A stretch of 64,000 nucleotides of DNA. Origin: Bromus sterilis (Eukaryota > Streptophyta > Magnoliopsida > Poales > Poaceae). Numbering within the stretch: the first letter of the stretch is position 1; the number at the start of each line of letters is the position of its first letter. The position numbers were made by a program, and so were the translations under genes. The notes under the pieces were generated by a model, which was not told the DNA's origin, searched no databases, and saw only the letters and a list, made by a program, of their open reading frames with translations. This document shows, piece by piece, positions 12,497-23,164 of this stretch. Location of the stretch: NCBI GenBank assembly GCA_950022295.1, contig OX465601.1, positions 172,115,501-172,179,500 on the forward strand, written 5' to 3'.

Positions 12497-12578
12497 CTCC
12501 CTCCGTCCCAAAAATAATGTCATAGTTTTAGTTCAAATTTGAACTAAAACTATGACATTCTTTTTGGGACGGAGGGAG
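12497..12578. mobile_element. Stowaway-type MITE, 82 bp
   Basis: The ends CTCCCTCCGTCCCAAAAA and its inverse are typical Stowaway termini (Tc1/Mariner class). The target duplication is TA at 12495-12496 and 12579-12580. The whole element is a near-perfect palindrome. Element N carries the empty site: at about 46918-46924 the sequences flanking this MITE are joined with a single TA. Confidence 0.93.
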
Positions 12579-12805
12579 TACCTGGCTAGTGGTCTGGGGA
12601 CGAGTCCAGATAAGAATCCAAAGGAGCCCAAATGTGAAACTTTAGTAGACATAGTTCTCAACAACTGTTTTTCTCTCTTTTTCCCAGTACCCTACTTGCA
12701 CGCAAACACCATTCGGAGACATTCGAGTCACGGACAGCAAGAGCTCTTGCACCCTTTGTTCTTTTGTTGCTTGTGTCAATGCTAATATAGACTCTTTCTT
12801 GTTAA

Positions 12806-12825
12806 GAATTGAATTGAATTGAATT
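12806..12825 (+). repeat. (GAATT)4 microsatellite
   Basis: Four GAATT units in the 3' noncoding region of A. The matching site in N (about 46680-46690) has only two, so the tract has changed length between copies. Confidence 0.7.
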
Positions 12826-12930
12826 GCATGCTTTGATTGCTTTACTTAAAAGTCCTTATATGGTTGTGTGGCATGTCGCCATAGAAATTATGCTTGTTAT
12901 CATTTACCTACTCGAGGACGAGCAGGAATT

Positions 12931-12944
12931 AAGCTTGGGGATGT
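12931..12944 (+). other. Polypurine tract of element A
   Basis: AAGCTTGGGGATGT directly precedes the 3' LTR and would prime plus-strand DNA synthesis. The same sequence, inverted, follows the 3' LTR of N at 46561, and a variant precedes the 3' LTR of E at 33775-33788. Confidence 0.7.
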
Positions 12945-14584
12945 TGATACGTCCCAAACGTATCTATAATTTCTGCTTGCTCCATGCATGATTTGTGTGA
13001 CTTTGCCATGTTTTGATTGAACTTTCATACACTTTTGATCATATTTGGACTAACCTATTAACTCAGTGCACCCAGTTGCCAGTTCCTGTTTTCTGCTGTT
13101 TTTATATTTTAGGTTTTCCGGCCATTAAAAGTTCCCAATAAATTCCGGAAAAGTTATATAAAAAATCAGCGTCCCGGAAGCTTCCCGAAGAACCAAGGAA
13201 GGAAGGGAGTGGACCCACTAGGGCCCCAGGAGGGTCCCTGGCGCGGCCCCCCCTAGGCCGCGCCGAGCACCCTCCGGGCTGCCCTGTGGCCCCCCTCGGT
13301 GCCCCCCTTGGCCTATATTTAGCCCCCGCAGAGGAAACCCCTTATATCGATATGATATTCCCGTTCTCCTGTCTGTACCGCCGCCGCCGCCGTTTCAAGA
13401 TCGCTGCTGCCAGGAGAAGCTGCCTCGGCACCCTGCCGAAAGGAGGAACCCCCTCCGGGAGACAATCCATCGCCATGGTCGCCTCCCGGACGTGCCGTGA
13501 GTAGTTCCCTTTAGACCATGGGTCCATGACCAGTAGCTATGTGATGTTCTCCTCCTCTCTTTGTGCTTCCAGTTTCGAGACCTCGTGAGCCGCCTCACAT
13601 GATCGAGGCACTTTTGTAATTTTCTTTGTTGCTATGCTGAGTTTGCTGGGATCTGATGGATTATGAGACTATGTTCAGATTGTGATGAGTAATATATTTG
13701 GTTCTCTTTTATATTTGTGTTCTTGAGTAAATTCTTGCATGTTCTCCGTTGCCGTATTTTACTTTGGCCAAGTGATTTGTTGCAACTCCAAGAGGGAGCG
13801 TTATGCTTGATTGTGGGTTCAGCCCCCTGATGTCTAGCTTGAGTGACAGAAACATGAGACTAGGGGATGTGATGTTGCCACCAGGGATAAAACAACGGTG
13901 CTTGTACCTACGGGTGCAAGGATTGTTTACTTTACGCAAAGTTCTTATAATGCAGTTGTATGTTGCTTTGAGTTTACACTTTGGGTGGGATTCACAACTT
14001 AATACCAGCGAGATATTTTGGATAGATATCTCAAGGTGGATGATTCGTAGTAGATGCAGATGGATTTCGGTCTACTTACCTTGGCGTACTGCGCATTGCT
14101 TTTGAGCCTCTTCCTTTCTTTTGTAGCATAGTTAGCATTGCGGTGCGTTTATAATCCTGTCAATTGCCCAGCTGTGATGTGTTTACCTCGCTAGCACTTT
14201 TATCGTCTTTTGGGAGAGAGACATCACTAGTGAACGTCATGGGACCCCAGTCCATATTTCCACCACTGTTTGCACCCTCAGTTTACTTTCAGTTGCTATT
14301 ATCTCTTGCATTGATCCTTTGTAAACATCAAGGCCGGAGGAATTGACAACTCCTCTGTACTCGTTGGGAGCAAAGTTATTTGCTGTGTGTGCAGGTCCAG
14401 GTCAAGGAAGCAACTTTTGTCTTAAAAACGGTGCCATTGTTTCCTTGCCACCTTCTTGTCGATTCTTGGAGTCCTACTGGTCGATCTCAACCTTAGCTTC
14501 TTTGCTAAGGGAAACTTGCTGTTGTGCTACATCCAACCTCCCACTTGGGGTAACCAACGAGGAGAGCTTCACCGCTCGACATCA
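12945..14584 (+). repeat. 3' LTR of element A
   Basis: 1640 bp from TGATACGTCCC to CGACATCA, aligned end to end with the split 5' LTR. It is followed directly by the TSD ATGGC. ORFs at 13803-14105 and 14343-14627 lie in U5 and recur in the other LTRs of the family, so they reflect LTR conservation. Confidence 0.92.
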
Positions 14585-14589
14585 ATGGC

Positions 14590-15258
14590 TTCTCGCCCCT
14601 TGTTGGTTACCCCAAGTGGAAGGTTGAGATGTAGATAGTAGCAATTTTTCCTCGGTGAAGATACCAAGGTTATCATACCAGGAGGACTCTAAGAGATACA
14701 AGTAGGTGATCAAACGAGCAAGGTGCCATTTGAGATAATTACTCACTTGACCTGGACCTGCACACAAAAGCAAATTACTTTGCTCCCAACGAGTTCAGAG
14801 AGGTTGTCAATATCTCCGGTCTTGTTATTTACAAATGATTAAAACACAAGTGGAAATAGTAGTGGTGATTGCACCAGAAAGTAAATAAAAGCAATAAAGG
14901 TTTGAGGTGTAAACAATGGTGGAAATATGGACCGGGGTCCCATAATGTTCACTAGTGGTCTCTCTCCTAGAAGACGATAAAACAACTATGTTGGGTGAAC
15001 AAATTACAGCTGGTCAATTGACAAAATTATGAACACACTGTAATGCTAACTATGCTACAAGAAAGCTAGAGGCTCAATCGTCTGGGCAATATGCCGAGAC
15101 GAGCAGATCATTTATTCATCAGCATCTACTCACTAATCATCCACCTTGATATATCTATCTAGAACATATCGCTGGTATTAAGTTGCGAGCCCCACCCAAA
15201 GTGGAAACTCAAAGCAACAAACAAGTGCATTAACACACTATGGGTAAGGTAAACAATC
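14590..15258 (-). mobile_element. Element B LTR, main visible part
   Basis: Inverted A-family LTR sequence from its 3' edge (continuing the tip at 2860-2866), including the inverse of the CACTTGGGGTAACCAAC segment near the LTR end. It breaks at 15258, where element D is inserted with CAATC (15254-15258) as the left TSD copy. The rest of B lies right of the window. It is more diverged from the A and N LTRs than they are from each other, which fits an older insertion. Confidence 0.8.
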
Positions 15259-16385
15259 TGTTGACACACGAACACGTTCACGTGTACCCACAACGCCGAG
15301 GGAGATACTCCGCAACTCACGCCGCAGGAGGCCTGCCGGAATCCTGATACGCAAGACAGTCTGGCAGGCCCTTTTGAGATCAGATGCCCCGGTTTCTCGG
15401 GAGGGACCCCGTCGGAGTACCCGGCGATGATTGGCTGCTCCAAGTCCTCCTGAACGCCCCTGGAGCCTTGTAGATCGAAGCCTCCAATCCTGAAGAACAA
15501 GAATCATGGTACAAAGGAGATAGATAGATGAACGATAAAGATGTTGATGTATTTTGTGTTTGTTCGATTGTGTGTTGTTATAAATCGGCCGTCACCTCAA
15601 GTATATATGAGGGGGTTAGTCTTCTCGTCCAAGAAAAGGACTCGGGCTATTCTACCCGCACAAGGAAAGAGGTCGGTATCCCTTCCAAATCATCAACATA
15701 GTGGAACTCGGAATTCCTTCCACAACCGGCACAGCTTGGTCCAACTCGGAGTCCACTCAATCGCTTCCCGTAAATATTCCTTCCGATCTGTCCGTCGGGT
15801 GCTATCGGTGCTTTCCTTTCAAAGTTAGAACAACTCGATACGAGCTTCCGAGTTGGAACTACTTGGTACACGCTTCCGAGTTGGCCATTACTCGGTAGAT
15901 TCTTGTCTCTGAGTTAGAAGTAACTCGGTGTGTGCCCTTGTCTCCGAGTTAGAGGTACCTCGGTCACGTCCCTTTCTTACGAGCTAGAGATAACTCGGTA
16001 TGTTCTCACCTTCGAGTGACGAGTAACTCGGTACAGTCTTGCTTCCTAGTAACGAGAAACTCGGTGACTTGTATCTTTCGAGTAACGAGTAACTCGGTAA
16101 CTTTTGTCTTCTGAGTAACGAGTAACTCGGTTGCTTCTGAGTAATGAGTAACTCGGTACGATGTGGCTTCCGAGTAACGAGTAACTCGGTTCTTGGCTTC
16201 CGAGTAACAAGTAACTTGGCACATCTTGGCTTCCGAGTAACGAATAACTCGGTACACTATAACTCGGAAAAACCACTCGGTAAAACCACTCGGTAGTTCC
16301 TCCTTTGGGGTTGGCATTGACTTGGAAGCCTCCGGTTTGGCAATCTTGTATAAGTTTATGGTCGTGCAAAAAACGGATGTCAACA
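15259..16385 (-). repeat. 3' LTR of element D
   Basis: About 1127 bp with 8-bp inverted termini TGTTGACA/TGTCAACA. Its order matches the pieces at 20061-20210, 35194-35317, 43587-43798 and 63803-64000, which together form the other LTR. A TATA-like stretch lies at about 15602-15607. The half nearer 16385 holds an array of CCGAGT/ACTCGG repeats. Confidence 0.88.
15822..16296. repeat. Array of CCGAGT...ACTCGG inverted motifs
   Basis: Roughly a dozen irregular units of about 30-45 bp, each built on an inverted pair such as CCGAGTAACGAGTAACTCGG. Each unit can fold into a short hairpin. The array begins to reappear in the other LTR at 63830-64000. The hexamer is also frequent inside the ORF (17035-17190 and 18840-18970). 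Confidence 0.85.
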
Positions 16386-16400
16386 CATGCCCCCCTGTTT
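16386..16400 (-). other. Polypurine tract of element D
   Basis: The minus strand reads AAACAGGGGGGCATG directly before the 3' LTR, a good plus-strand primer tract. From here to about 16935 lies a 3' noncoding stretch in which I see nothing further. Confidence 0.65.
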
Positions 16401-17353
16401 TTCGGCAAAAACTTGTGTGCCCAAAAATAACTTTCCCATGATTGTTCCAAGGACGATGTCAACACTCCATCGGCCATGTGTTTTCTTAGGGCGATAGTTA
16501 CTTATCGGCCATAACCTGTTCAGGCTTCTCGCCACAAGCTCGAGTGGTATTTCAACTGAGCCACTCTCCCTTCTTCATCTGCAGCACAGAATTCAACGGG
16601 TAAGCAGTACACCATATTGATATCTATACCTTCTTGAATCATATCTCCTTCACCCTCTAAGGTGTATATTGGACTTGAAGTCTCCCCGGTTCAAGAAGTT
16701 AAAACAAGTGTCATGGACGATGTAACAGAGATTGCATCAGCCTTGTCTAATGGTGTAGGTGTCGCCGTAGTTGATGTAGAGGCATATGTGTTCTCCTTCT
16801 ATTTAGGCCTCCACACTTTCGTTGCGGGTGCCATAGGCCGAATTTTCTTGAATAATTCATCCCTTAGCTTTCTTTCCTCCTGCTCCTCTTTCTCACGGTT
16901 CCTCAAGCATTGCAACCTTATTTTCTAGGTTTTGGTTAGATCAGGAGGACACCATGTAGATTGGATATATTTAGAATCCCTAGGCTTGGCCTTGCTTGTG
17001 CTAGCTTCATGATCATTGGCCATGGGACTTGCGGAAGAGCAAGCATATTGTCACTCGGAACAGCATTACTACTCGGAACAGCAGCTGCACCGTTACTCGG
17101 AACTGCGTCACCACTCGGAAGAACGGCTACGTTCTCACTCAGAACAACATTATTACTCGGAGCAGCAGCTATATTCTTACTCGGTTTAGCCGAATTATTA
17201 GTACTCAGCTTTTCAAAACATGGCAACTTGGCACGCCACACCTGCTTGCTGATCCTCTTTGAATAACTTTTCGTTGGCCGGTTGGCACCGTCGCTCAATC
17301 GGCCTTGTGCAGGGTAAGAAAGCTTGTTATTGGCGGGCATCCTAGATGTTGCA

Positions 17354-17619
17354 TGTGACATCCTGGCTTAATAGGAATGATAGACTACTCATATCAACAA
17401 GGTGCACCTTCTTTTCCGGGAGCCCAGATCCAAAGAACTCCAAAGTTAAGCGTGCTTGGCTTGGAACGATTTGAGGATGGGTGACCGACCAGGAAGTTGT
17501 TCCCGGGTGCGCATGAGTGAGGACAAAGTGCGTAGGAAAGACTAGTGTTGGTCTGTGGGGACAGTCTAGATCCCGCCAGGCGTACGCCAGGAACCGGTGG
17601 GTGTGGACGGGGCGTTACA
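17354..17619 (+). mobile_element. Cassandra-type TRIM solo LTR
   Basis: 266 bp from TGTGACATCC to GGGCGTTACA, with a perfect TSD TTGCA at 17349-17353 and 17620-17624. It contains a 5S rRNA-like block with AGTTAAGCGTGC and GGATGGGTGACC at about 5S spacing, the hallmark of Cassandra LTRs. It interrupts the long ORF of D and supplies a premature stop on the minus strand at 17615. Confidence 0.9.
17444..17486 (+). promoter_or_regulatory. 5S rRNA-like internal RNA polymerase III promoter
   Basis: A box A-like AGTTAAGCGTGC at 17444-17455 and a box C-like GGATGGGTGACC at 17475-17486 match the plant 5S rRNA internal control region. The sequence between them and the downstream part have diverged from 5S rRNA, so this is an LTR-embedded promoter and not a 5S gene. 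Confidence 0.75.
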
Positions 17620-20035
17620 TTGCACACCCTGGATAGAAAGCATACGGAGCCATTGGGGGCTGCCTCCATCCTTCATTGAAGCTATCTATGAAGTATGGCG
17701 CATACGAGAATGGCACCACCCATGATGTTGGTATTGGCAGCCAAAAAGGAGAATATGTATCTCTTGCACTAAACTGCTTTTTCCACCAATCCTGATTATT
17801 AAACTTACGCCTTGGGGGTGATGTTGATGTTTTTGCACTACTTGGTCGGTAAGCACATCTTTCTTCACTCTCCTTTTTATATTTTTCCAATAACTGAGCG
17901 AAGGTAACTTTTGATTTCCTCCTCTTGTGCTTACCACTGCTCTTGTCCATTTTCGCATTGCAAACACCGATCTTTGGATTCCCTTGTTGGCCGGCAGTGC
18001 TAGGCGTACTTGTCATAACTGAGATGAACCATTCGTCTTCAAGATTGCTGACTTGAGTAACTTTCTTGCTTGACGATTCAGTCTCATCAGGTTCAGTATC
18101 CAGCTGTCCATTATTTGGCGAGTCGGCTTGATGCAACCGAGTTACATCTTTGCCTTCAGAGCTAACTAGAGGCGGTTTGACATGTTGATCTTCTATCATA
18201 ATTGGGTTAACCGGCGATGCACCAACGTTATCATCACCTCCACCTGGACTGATATTACATGTTTTATTTTCTAGTCGATCATGTTGTAAGAACAACTTTT
18301 GATTTAGGCAACTGAATGGTTCAGATTTGAAATCTCCCAATCCGGCTAAGCTATGCCTTCTACAAATCTTCTCTGATGCTTTTGAATAAGCAATTATACT
18401 AGCATCATTTCTCTCAACAGACTCTAAACTTGGCTTTATAATTCTGAAATTAACATGGTTAGGACAAATACGTCTCAATTGAGACCAAATGTTAGCCAAG
18501 TACGAAATAAGTAAAGCTACCCATGTAAATATATAGTTTAAATAAAACAATGGGGAAAGCTTTAGCTGCAATAATTTATAATTATCGGTCTCCCTAAATG
18601 GTATAATATGTCGTCCGATGATTTCTGCATCGATTTTGTAACCAACAAATAAATTACCTTTCATGACTGGTCTTGCAAAGTTTCTAATGAAAATCTTGAT
18701 AATGGATGCATTAACAATATAATTTTGACCAAATCGGAAAACAAGTAAATTATTTGATAGATAAACCTCTTCGAGGACGTTGTGAGAGCATGAAGGTTGC
18801 ATGACCTGAATGTTATTAAGGACGACTCCAAACGTTTGACCTCTTCCGAGTTGCCTGTAACTCGGACGCCTCTTCCGAACTAGCTGTAACTCGGACGCGC
18901 AACCTTCATCTCCGAGCTGGTTAGGACCCGGAACGCATTGTTTGCCATGCTCCTCCGAGTTATCTGTCGGTTCGATAAATTCAGCGTGCACGCCCGACTC
19001 GCTGTCGCCTGAACTGTTTAATTCGGCTTCTGTAGTGCTGGTTGTGCTACCCGAGTTGTCTTTCTGTTTATTGGACTCGATGTTTATCGAATTACTTGAC
19101 CCGTCTTCGTTAGTACGCTCAATCATAGTAGCCGAATCAACCTTGTCCTGGTTGGTTTGCAGAGCTCTGCCTTCTTGTCTCTCTAATGCCATGTTGTATG
19201 CTTTTTCTTGAATAGATTCGTCACACATAAGATTTGATTCGGCTTCTTTAATAACCGAATTTCGTTTGTTCTCCGAATCATTCTTCTTTCTCTCTCTGAT
19301 TTGCAAGACTGATTGTTCTTTCCAATACTCAGCAAACATTGCAGCTAGGTCATATTTAAGCTTTTCTCACCCAACTTCAACCCAGTCTTCATTGGATTGT
19401 CCCCCAACGCTATTAGACTCTTTCGGCAATGATATGCTGCCAAAATTTTATAACTGTATAGGGGCAGCATGATATGCTACAACAGTAGATGAAGGCGTTT
19501 GTGCTCCTGTAGAAGTTTCACTTATTCGGCCATGACCGTGAATGTGCGGAGCCGAATTATTGACTTCAGCAGTTGCACATGGTTGAGGGTAATTGGCCGA
19601 ATAACTAATTGAAGCATGGCCGATTCCCCCATCCATCGGTATGTTTGGGGACGAACCCGCATATTGCGAGCTAGCTACTGATTGATAAAATTGTGAGATG
19701 TCCTCCTGTACATGAGGTGTCTCAATTTGATTAAATGAACCCAACAAGTTGTTCACCGACATATTGAAAGATGTTGCCAATGCATGAAAGTTCGGATCCA
19801 TAAGTTGCATGTCACTATTATGTAAATTCCAAGCTTCTTTAACAGAAAAACTAGTCGGCGTTTGCTCGCTAGGGCTAGCCGACATTACATATCCATTGGT
19901 AGATCTAGTGACACCAACATAATAGCTATTTGCATCTACGTAATAAGATTGATTATACATGTTACCGTTGTATATTGCAACCACTTGATGCGCTCCTCGT
20001 AGCAAGAACGGGCTGGAGACCATTCAAAGTTTTCT

Positions 20036-20053
20036 TCCCCAGCGGAGTCGCCA
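20036..20053 (-). other. Primer binding site of element D
   Basis: The minus strand reads TGGCGACTCCGCTGGGGA seven bases from the LTR edge at 20061. The TGG start and the position fit a primer binding site. I do not assign the tRNA. Confidence 0.65.
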
Positions 20054-20060
20054 AAAACTG

Positions 20061-20210
20061 TGTTGACACACGAACACGTTCACGTGTACCCGCGGCGCCG
20101 AGGGAGATACTCCGCAACTCACGCCGCGGGATACCTGCAGGAAGCGCGATATGCAAGACAGACTGGTGGGCGCTTTTGAGACCAGACGCCCCGGTTACTC
20201 GGGAGGGACC
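20061..20210 (-). repeat. Element D 5' LTR, piece 1
   Basis: Starts TGTTGACACACG and aligns with the first 150 bp of the LTR at 15259. It ends with GGACC (20206-20210), the left TSD copy of element E. Confidence 0.9.
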
Positions 20211-23077
20211 TGATACGTCTCAAACGTATCTACTTTTCCAAACACTTTTGCTATTGTTTTGGACTCATTCTTGCATGATTTGAATGAAACTAACCCCGAC
20301 TGGCGTTGTTTTCAGCAGAGCTGCCTGTATGGTTTTATTGTGCGCAGGTTTATGGATTTTTAGGTGCGTCCAAAAATTCCTGGAAAATTCACAGAAATCC
20401 CACGCACCAGAAGCTTCCAACAGCAGGAAGTGGGGCCAGAGGGCAGCCAGGGGGCCCCAGGCGCCCTGCTGGCGTGGCCACCCCCCTGGCCGCCCCCACC
20501 AGGCGCCTGGGGTGGTTCCACACCCCCTGGTGCCCTACTTGGCCCCCTATTTTTACCCGTCACGAGGAAACCCCAGAACAGAAGCCCTTTTTCCGATCTA
20601 TGTCGCGGAGCCTCCGCCACTCTCTGTTCTTCCTCGGGAGACCTAATCTGGAGGTTGTTTTGGCCTTCGGTGAGGGGAAATCATCGCCATTGTCATCACC
20701 ATCGCTTCTCCATCACCCCTCCATGACTTCTCCTCTCATGTGTGAGTAATTCCCTGTTGTAGGCAAAGGGGATGGTAGGGATTGCATGAGTTAGATCATG
20801 TAATATTTCGTCAGATTGTTGGGGGCATGTTGCCTATCATCTACTTTGGTGTTTATCATCTTTGCTACAACTTGTTGCTCTTAATGCTTGTCACTTTGGG
20901 CCCGAGTGCCATGATTACAGATCTGAAACCCTTGTGTTTTCATGACTTTGTTGGTGTTCTTGATCCTATCTATGAGTTGTATGCACCTATTATAGTTCGG
21001 AACCGGCGATTCCAATGGTGATAGCTTGGGACACCAAAGGGGATGGACTATAATTTGAGGATTCCATGTATCCACAGAGTGTTAATGCTTTGTTCCGGTG
21101 CTCTTTGACACGAGCACCTTAATATCCCTAAGTTCCTTTTGGCCCCATTGATACGTCCCAAACGTATCTATAATTTCTGTTTGCTCCATGCATGTTTTGT
21201 GTGACTTTGCCATGTTTTTCTTGAACTTTCATACACTTTTGAGCATATTTGGACTAACCTATTAACTCAGTGCACCCAGTTGCAGTTCCTGTTTTCTGCT
21301 GTTTTTGTATTTCAGGTTTTTCCAATAATTAAAGTGCCCAATAAATCCTGGAAAAATTATATAAAAAATCAGCGCTCCGGAAGCTTCCGGAATAACCAAG
21401 ACACGGCAGGAGGGCCACCACCAGGCAGCCAGGAGGGTACCTGGCCCGGCCCAGCCCTAGGCCGCGCCACCTGCCCTCCTGACTGCCCTGTGGACCCTCT
21501 CGATGCCCCCTTTGGCCCCTATTTTTACCCCCGCGGAGGAAACCCTGATTCCAGACCCCTTTTCTCCAGAAGCAATTCCGATCTCCGCCTCCGTCGAAAA
21601 CAAGTTTCGGGGGGACAGAATTCCTGTGTTGGCACCCTGCCGAGACGGGGAAGTGCCCCCGGATTCATCTCCATTGCCGTTGCTTCCCTCCTCCATGAAG
21701 CGTGAGTAGTTCCTCCTCGGGGCTAAGGTCTTCTACAGTAGCTATGCGGTTCTCTCTCTCCCATGATGTGATCTTGATTGTGATCATAGGCAATGTTAAT
21801 CTAGGGTGATCCCATGATGTTTCCCCTTCTTCTATGTATTGGATTGATGTACTCAATTGATCTTATCTAATATAATCTCCAAGACCATGGTGACAGCTGG
21901 TCTATTGCACATGGAATTAGAAGAATATTTTCATGAGTGATTTCCTCTTTTGTGTGTGGATTGAAGATTGAGAGTCTTTTGGTGCTTGTCTTTGACTATC
22001 CTTTAGATATGTTGTGGTGATTGTGGTACGCTCTTTGGATGGCCGTGGTGACATTGGGAAATCCATAGATTGAGAACTACGAACTTTGAGGTGTGCTTTT
22101 GTAGCCCTACACAATTCTCGTCCTCTCTTGACCACAAAGGAATGACCTCTGAGTACGTCTCCATTGCATGTTGTATGGGAAATATCATGTGATTAGACTA
22201 TGTTAATGTTGTTGAGAGTTTCCACTAGTGAAAGTATGAAGCCTAGGCCTTGTTTCCACCTTTGCAATACCGTTTGTGGTCACGTTTACCACTTGCTACC
22301 TTGCTGCACTTTTTATTCAGATTTATATTACCTTGTTTTGCCTCACCTATCACCCATATTTTACCATCTCTTCGCCGAACTAGTGCACCTATACCACTCC
22401 TAGTTGTATTAGGTGTGTTGGGGACACAATAGACTTCTTGTTTCTTAATTGCAGGGTTGCTTGAGAGAGACCATCTTCAACCTCTACTTCCCTGAGTTCG
22501 ATAAACCTTAGGTCATCCACTTGAGGGAAATTGCTGCTGTCCTACAAACCTCTACGCTTGGAGGCCCAACATAGTCTACAAGAATAGAAGCATGTGTAGA
22601 AATCACCCATTCGTAGTGGGAGGGTAGGACAAAAGATGTTGTGCAAAGTTCTTATTGCAAGCATGTACAACTACCTTGGGATACATGCTTGGTGTTTGAT
22701 ATTTTCCTAGATGATCCTTTATTTTCTATGTGCCTTGCCCCGTGTTAGAATCTATTACATGTTCAATCTCATCCAAGCAGCGCCCAACCATCCATCTCCC
22801 TAGCCTACAGTGTTTCAATCCTGCTAGTTACTAGTAGCTTTACTTTCGTGTTTTACTTTTGTTGTTTCACCACCACTATTATCGTCACCACTATCACTTC
22901 CATACCACAGTTGCTACTAATACTTTGTTGCAAGCAAGTACTTTCAGATGCGGTTGAATTGACAACTCAATTATCAAAGCCTGTACGTATCCTTTGGCTC
23001 CCCTTGTGTCGAATCTATAAATTGGGTTATTCCTACCCGCGAAGACTATCTCGATCCCCTACACCTGTGGGTCATCA
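20211..23077 (+). repeat. 5' LTR of element E, split by solo LTR H
   Basis: Runs 20211-21148 and resumes at 22611; joined length 1405 bp. It starts TGATACGTCTCAAACG and ends GGGTCATCA. Short ORFs around 20284-20749 and 22848-23135 lie in LTR or leader sequence and recur in the 3' LTR. Confidence 0.9.
21149..22605 (+). mobile_element. Solo LTR H, 1457 bp
   Basis: TGATACGTCCC to GTAGAAATCA, with perfect TSD CCCAT at 21144-21148 and 22606-22610. The 3' LTR of E shows the uninterrupted site at about 34722-34730. The first 300 bp resemble the A-family LTR, but the distal half differs, with a terminal GGCCCAACATAGTCTAC region as in WHAM/Sabrina-type LTRs (recalled). A related but distinct Gypsy family. 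Confidence 0.9.
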
Positions 23078-23089
23078 AGAATTTTTTTC

Positions 23090-23107
23090 TGGCGCCGTTG
23101 CCGGGGA
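23090..23107 (+). other. tRNA-Asp primer binding site of element E
   Basis: TGGCGCCGTTGCCGGGGA is an exact complement of the 3' end of plant tRNA-Asp (GTC), including CCA. Confidence 0.9.
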
Positions 23108-23164
23108 GCATAGCTTTATCGACAGGTCTACTTGAAGTATCCTTCCTTCTACACTTTATCCACT

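Larger units (their letters stand above)
10014..12944 (+). other. 3' noncoding region of element A
   Basis: About 2.9 kb without a credible gene. It is homologous over its whole length, inverted, to 46561-49470 of element N, starting at the shared GCCTAGCT that contains the ORF stop codon. It holds an A/G-rich tract at about 11995-12050, a MITE at 12497-12578 and a short GAATT tandem. ORFs such as 10555-10806 and 11516-11737 are short and probably fortuitous. Confidence 0.8.
2867..14584 (+). mobile_element. Element A: complete non-autonomous Gypsy-type LTR retrotransposon
   Basis: Both LTRs begin TGATACGTCCC and end CATCA. The element is bounded by a perfect TSD, ATGGC, at 2862-2866 and 14585-14589. 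Without nested insertions it is about 7.5 kb, with LTRs of 1637 and 1640 bp and an internal region of about 4.2 kb. LTRs, leader and 3' noncoding region match minus-strand element N, but the coding part differs: A has one 384-codon ORF and no gag, protease, RT, RNase H or integrase motif. The two LTRs differ visibly (roughly 6% by eye in the first 430 bp, less further on), so the insertion is not recent. Gypsy assignment rests on kinship with N and on the Asp-type primer site. Confidence 0.9.
16936..20023 (-). pseudogene. Long orphan ORF of element D, broken
   Basis: One reading frame runs from about 20023 down to 16936. It is interrupted by two in-frame stops (TAA at about 19448-19450 and TGA at about 19350-19360) and by the Cassandra solo LTR at 17354-17619. 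Removing the LTR and one TSD copy keeps the frame, so it was a single ORF of roughly 940 codons. No RT, integrase, protease or zinc knuckle is visible. The upstream part is rich in S, N, Q and Y. The middle carries acidic, E/S/T-rich stretches. A basic segment (GKHKRRKSKVTFAQ) and an aromatic/proline-rich segment (FWLPIPTSWVVPFSYAPYF) follow, and the C-terminal part has P-S-N repeats. Gag-like structural function is possible by position next to the primer site, but I cannot show it. Confidence 0.7.

Noticed and set aside
17421..17520. A 5S rRNA gene
   Set aside because: Only the internal promoter boxes match 5S rRNA; the segment is bounded by LTR ends and a TSD and is better explained as a Cassandra LTR.
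20284..20749. Overlapping ORFs of 86-147 codons near 20.3-20.7 kb
   Set aside because: They are in the E LTR, are matched in the 3' LTR by similar chance frames (33885-34304), and overlap each other on both strands.
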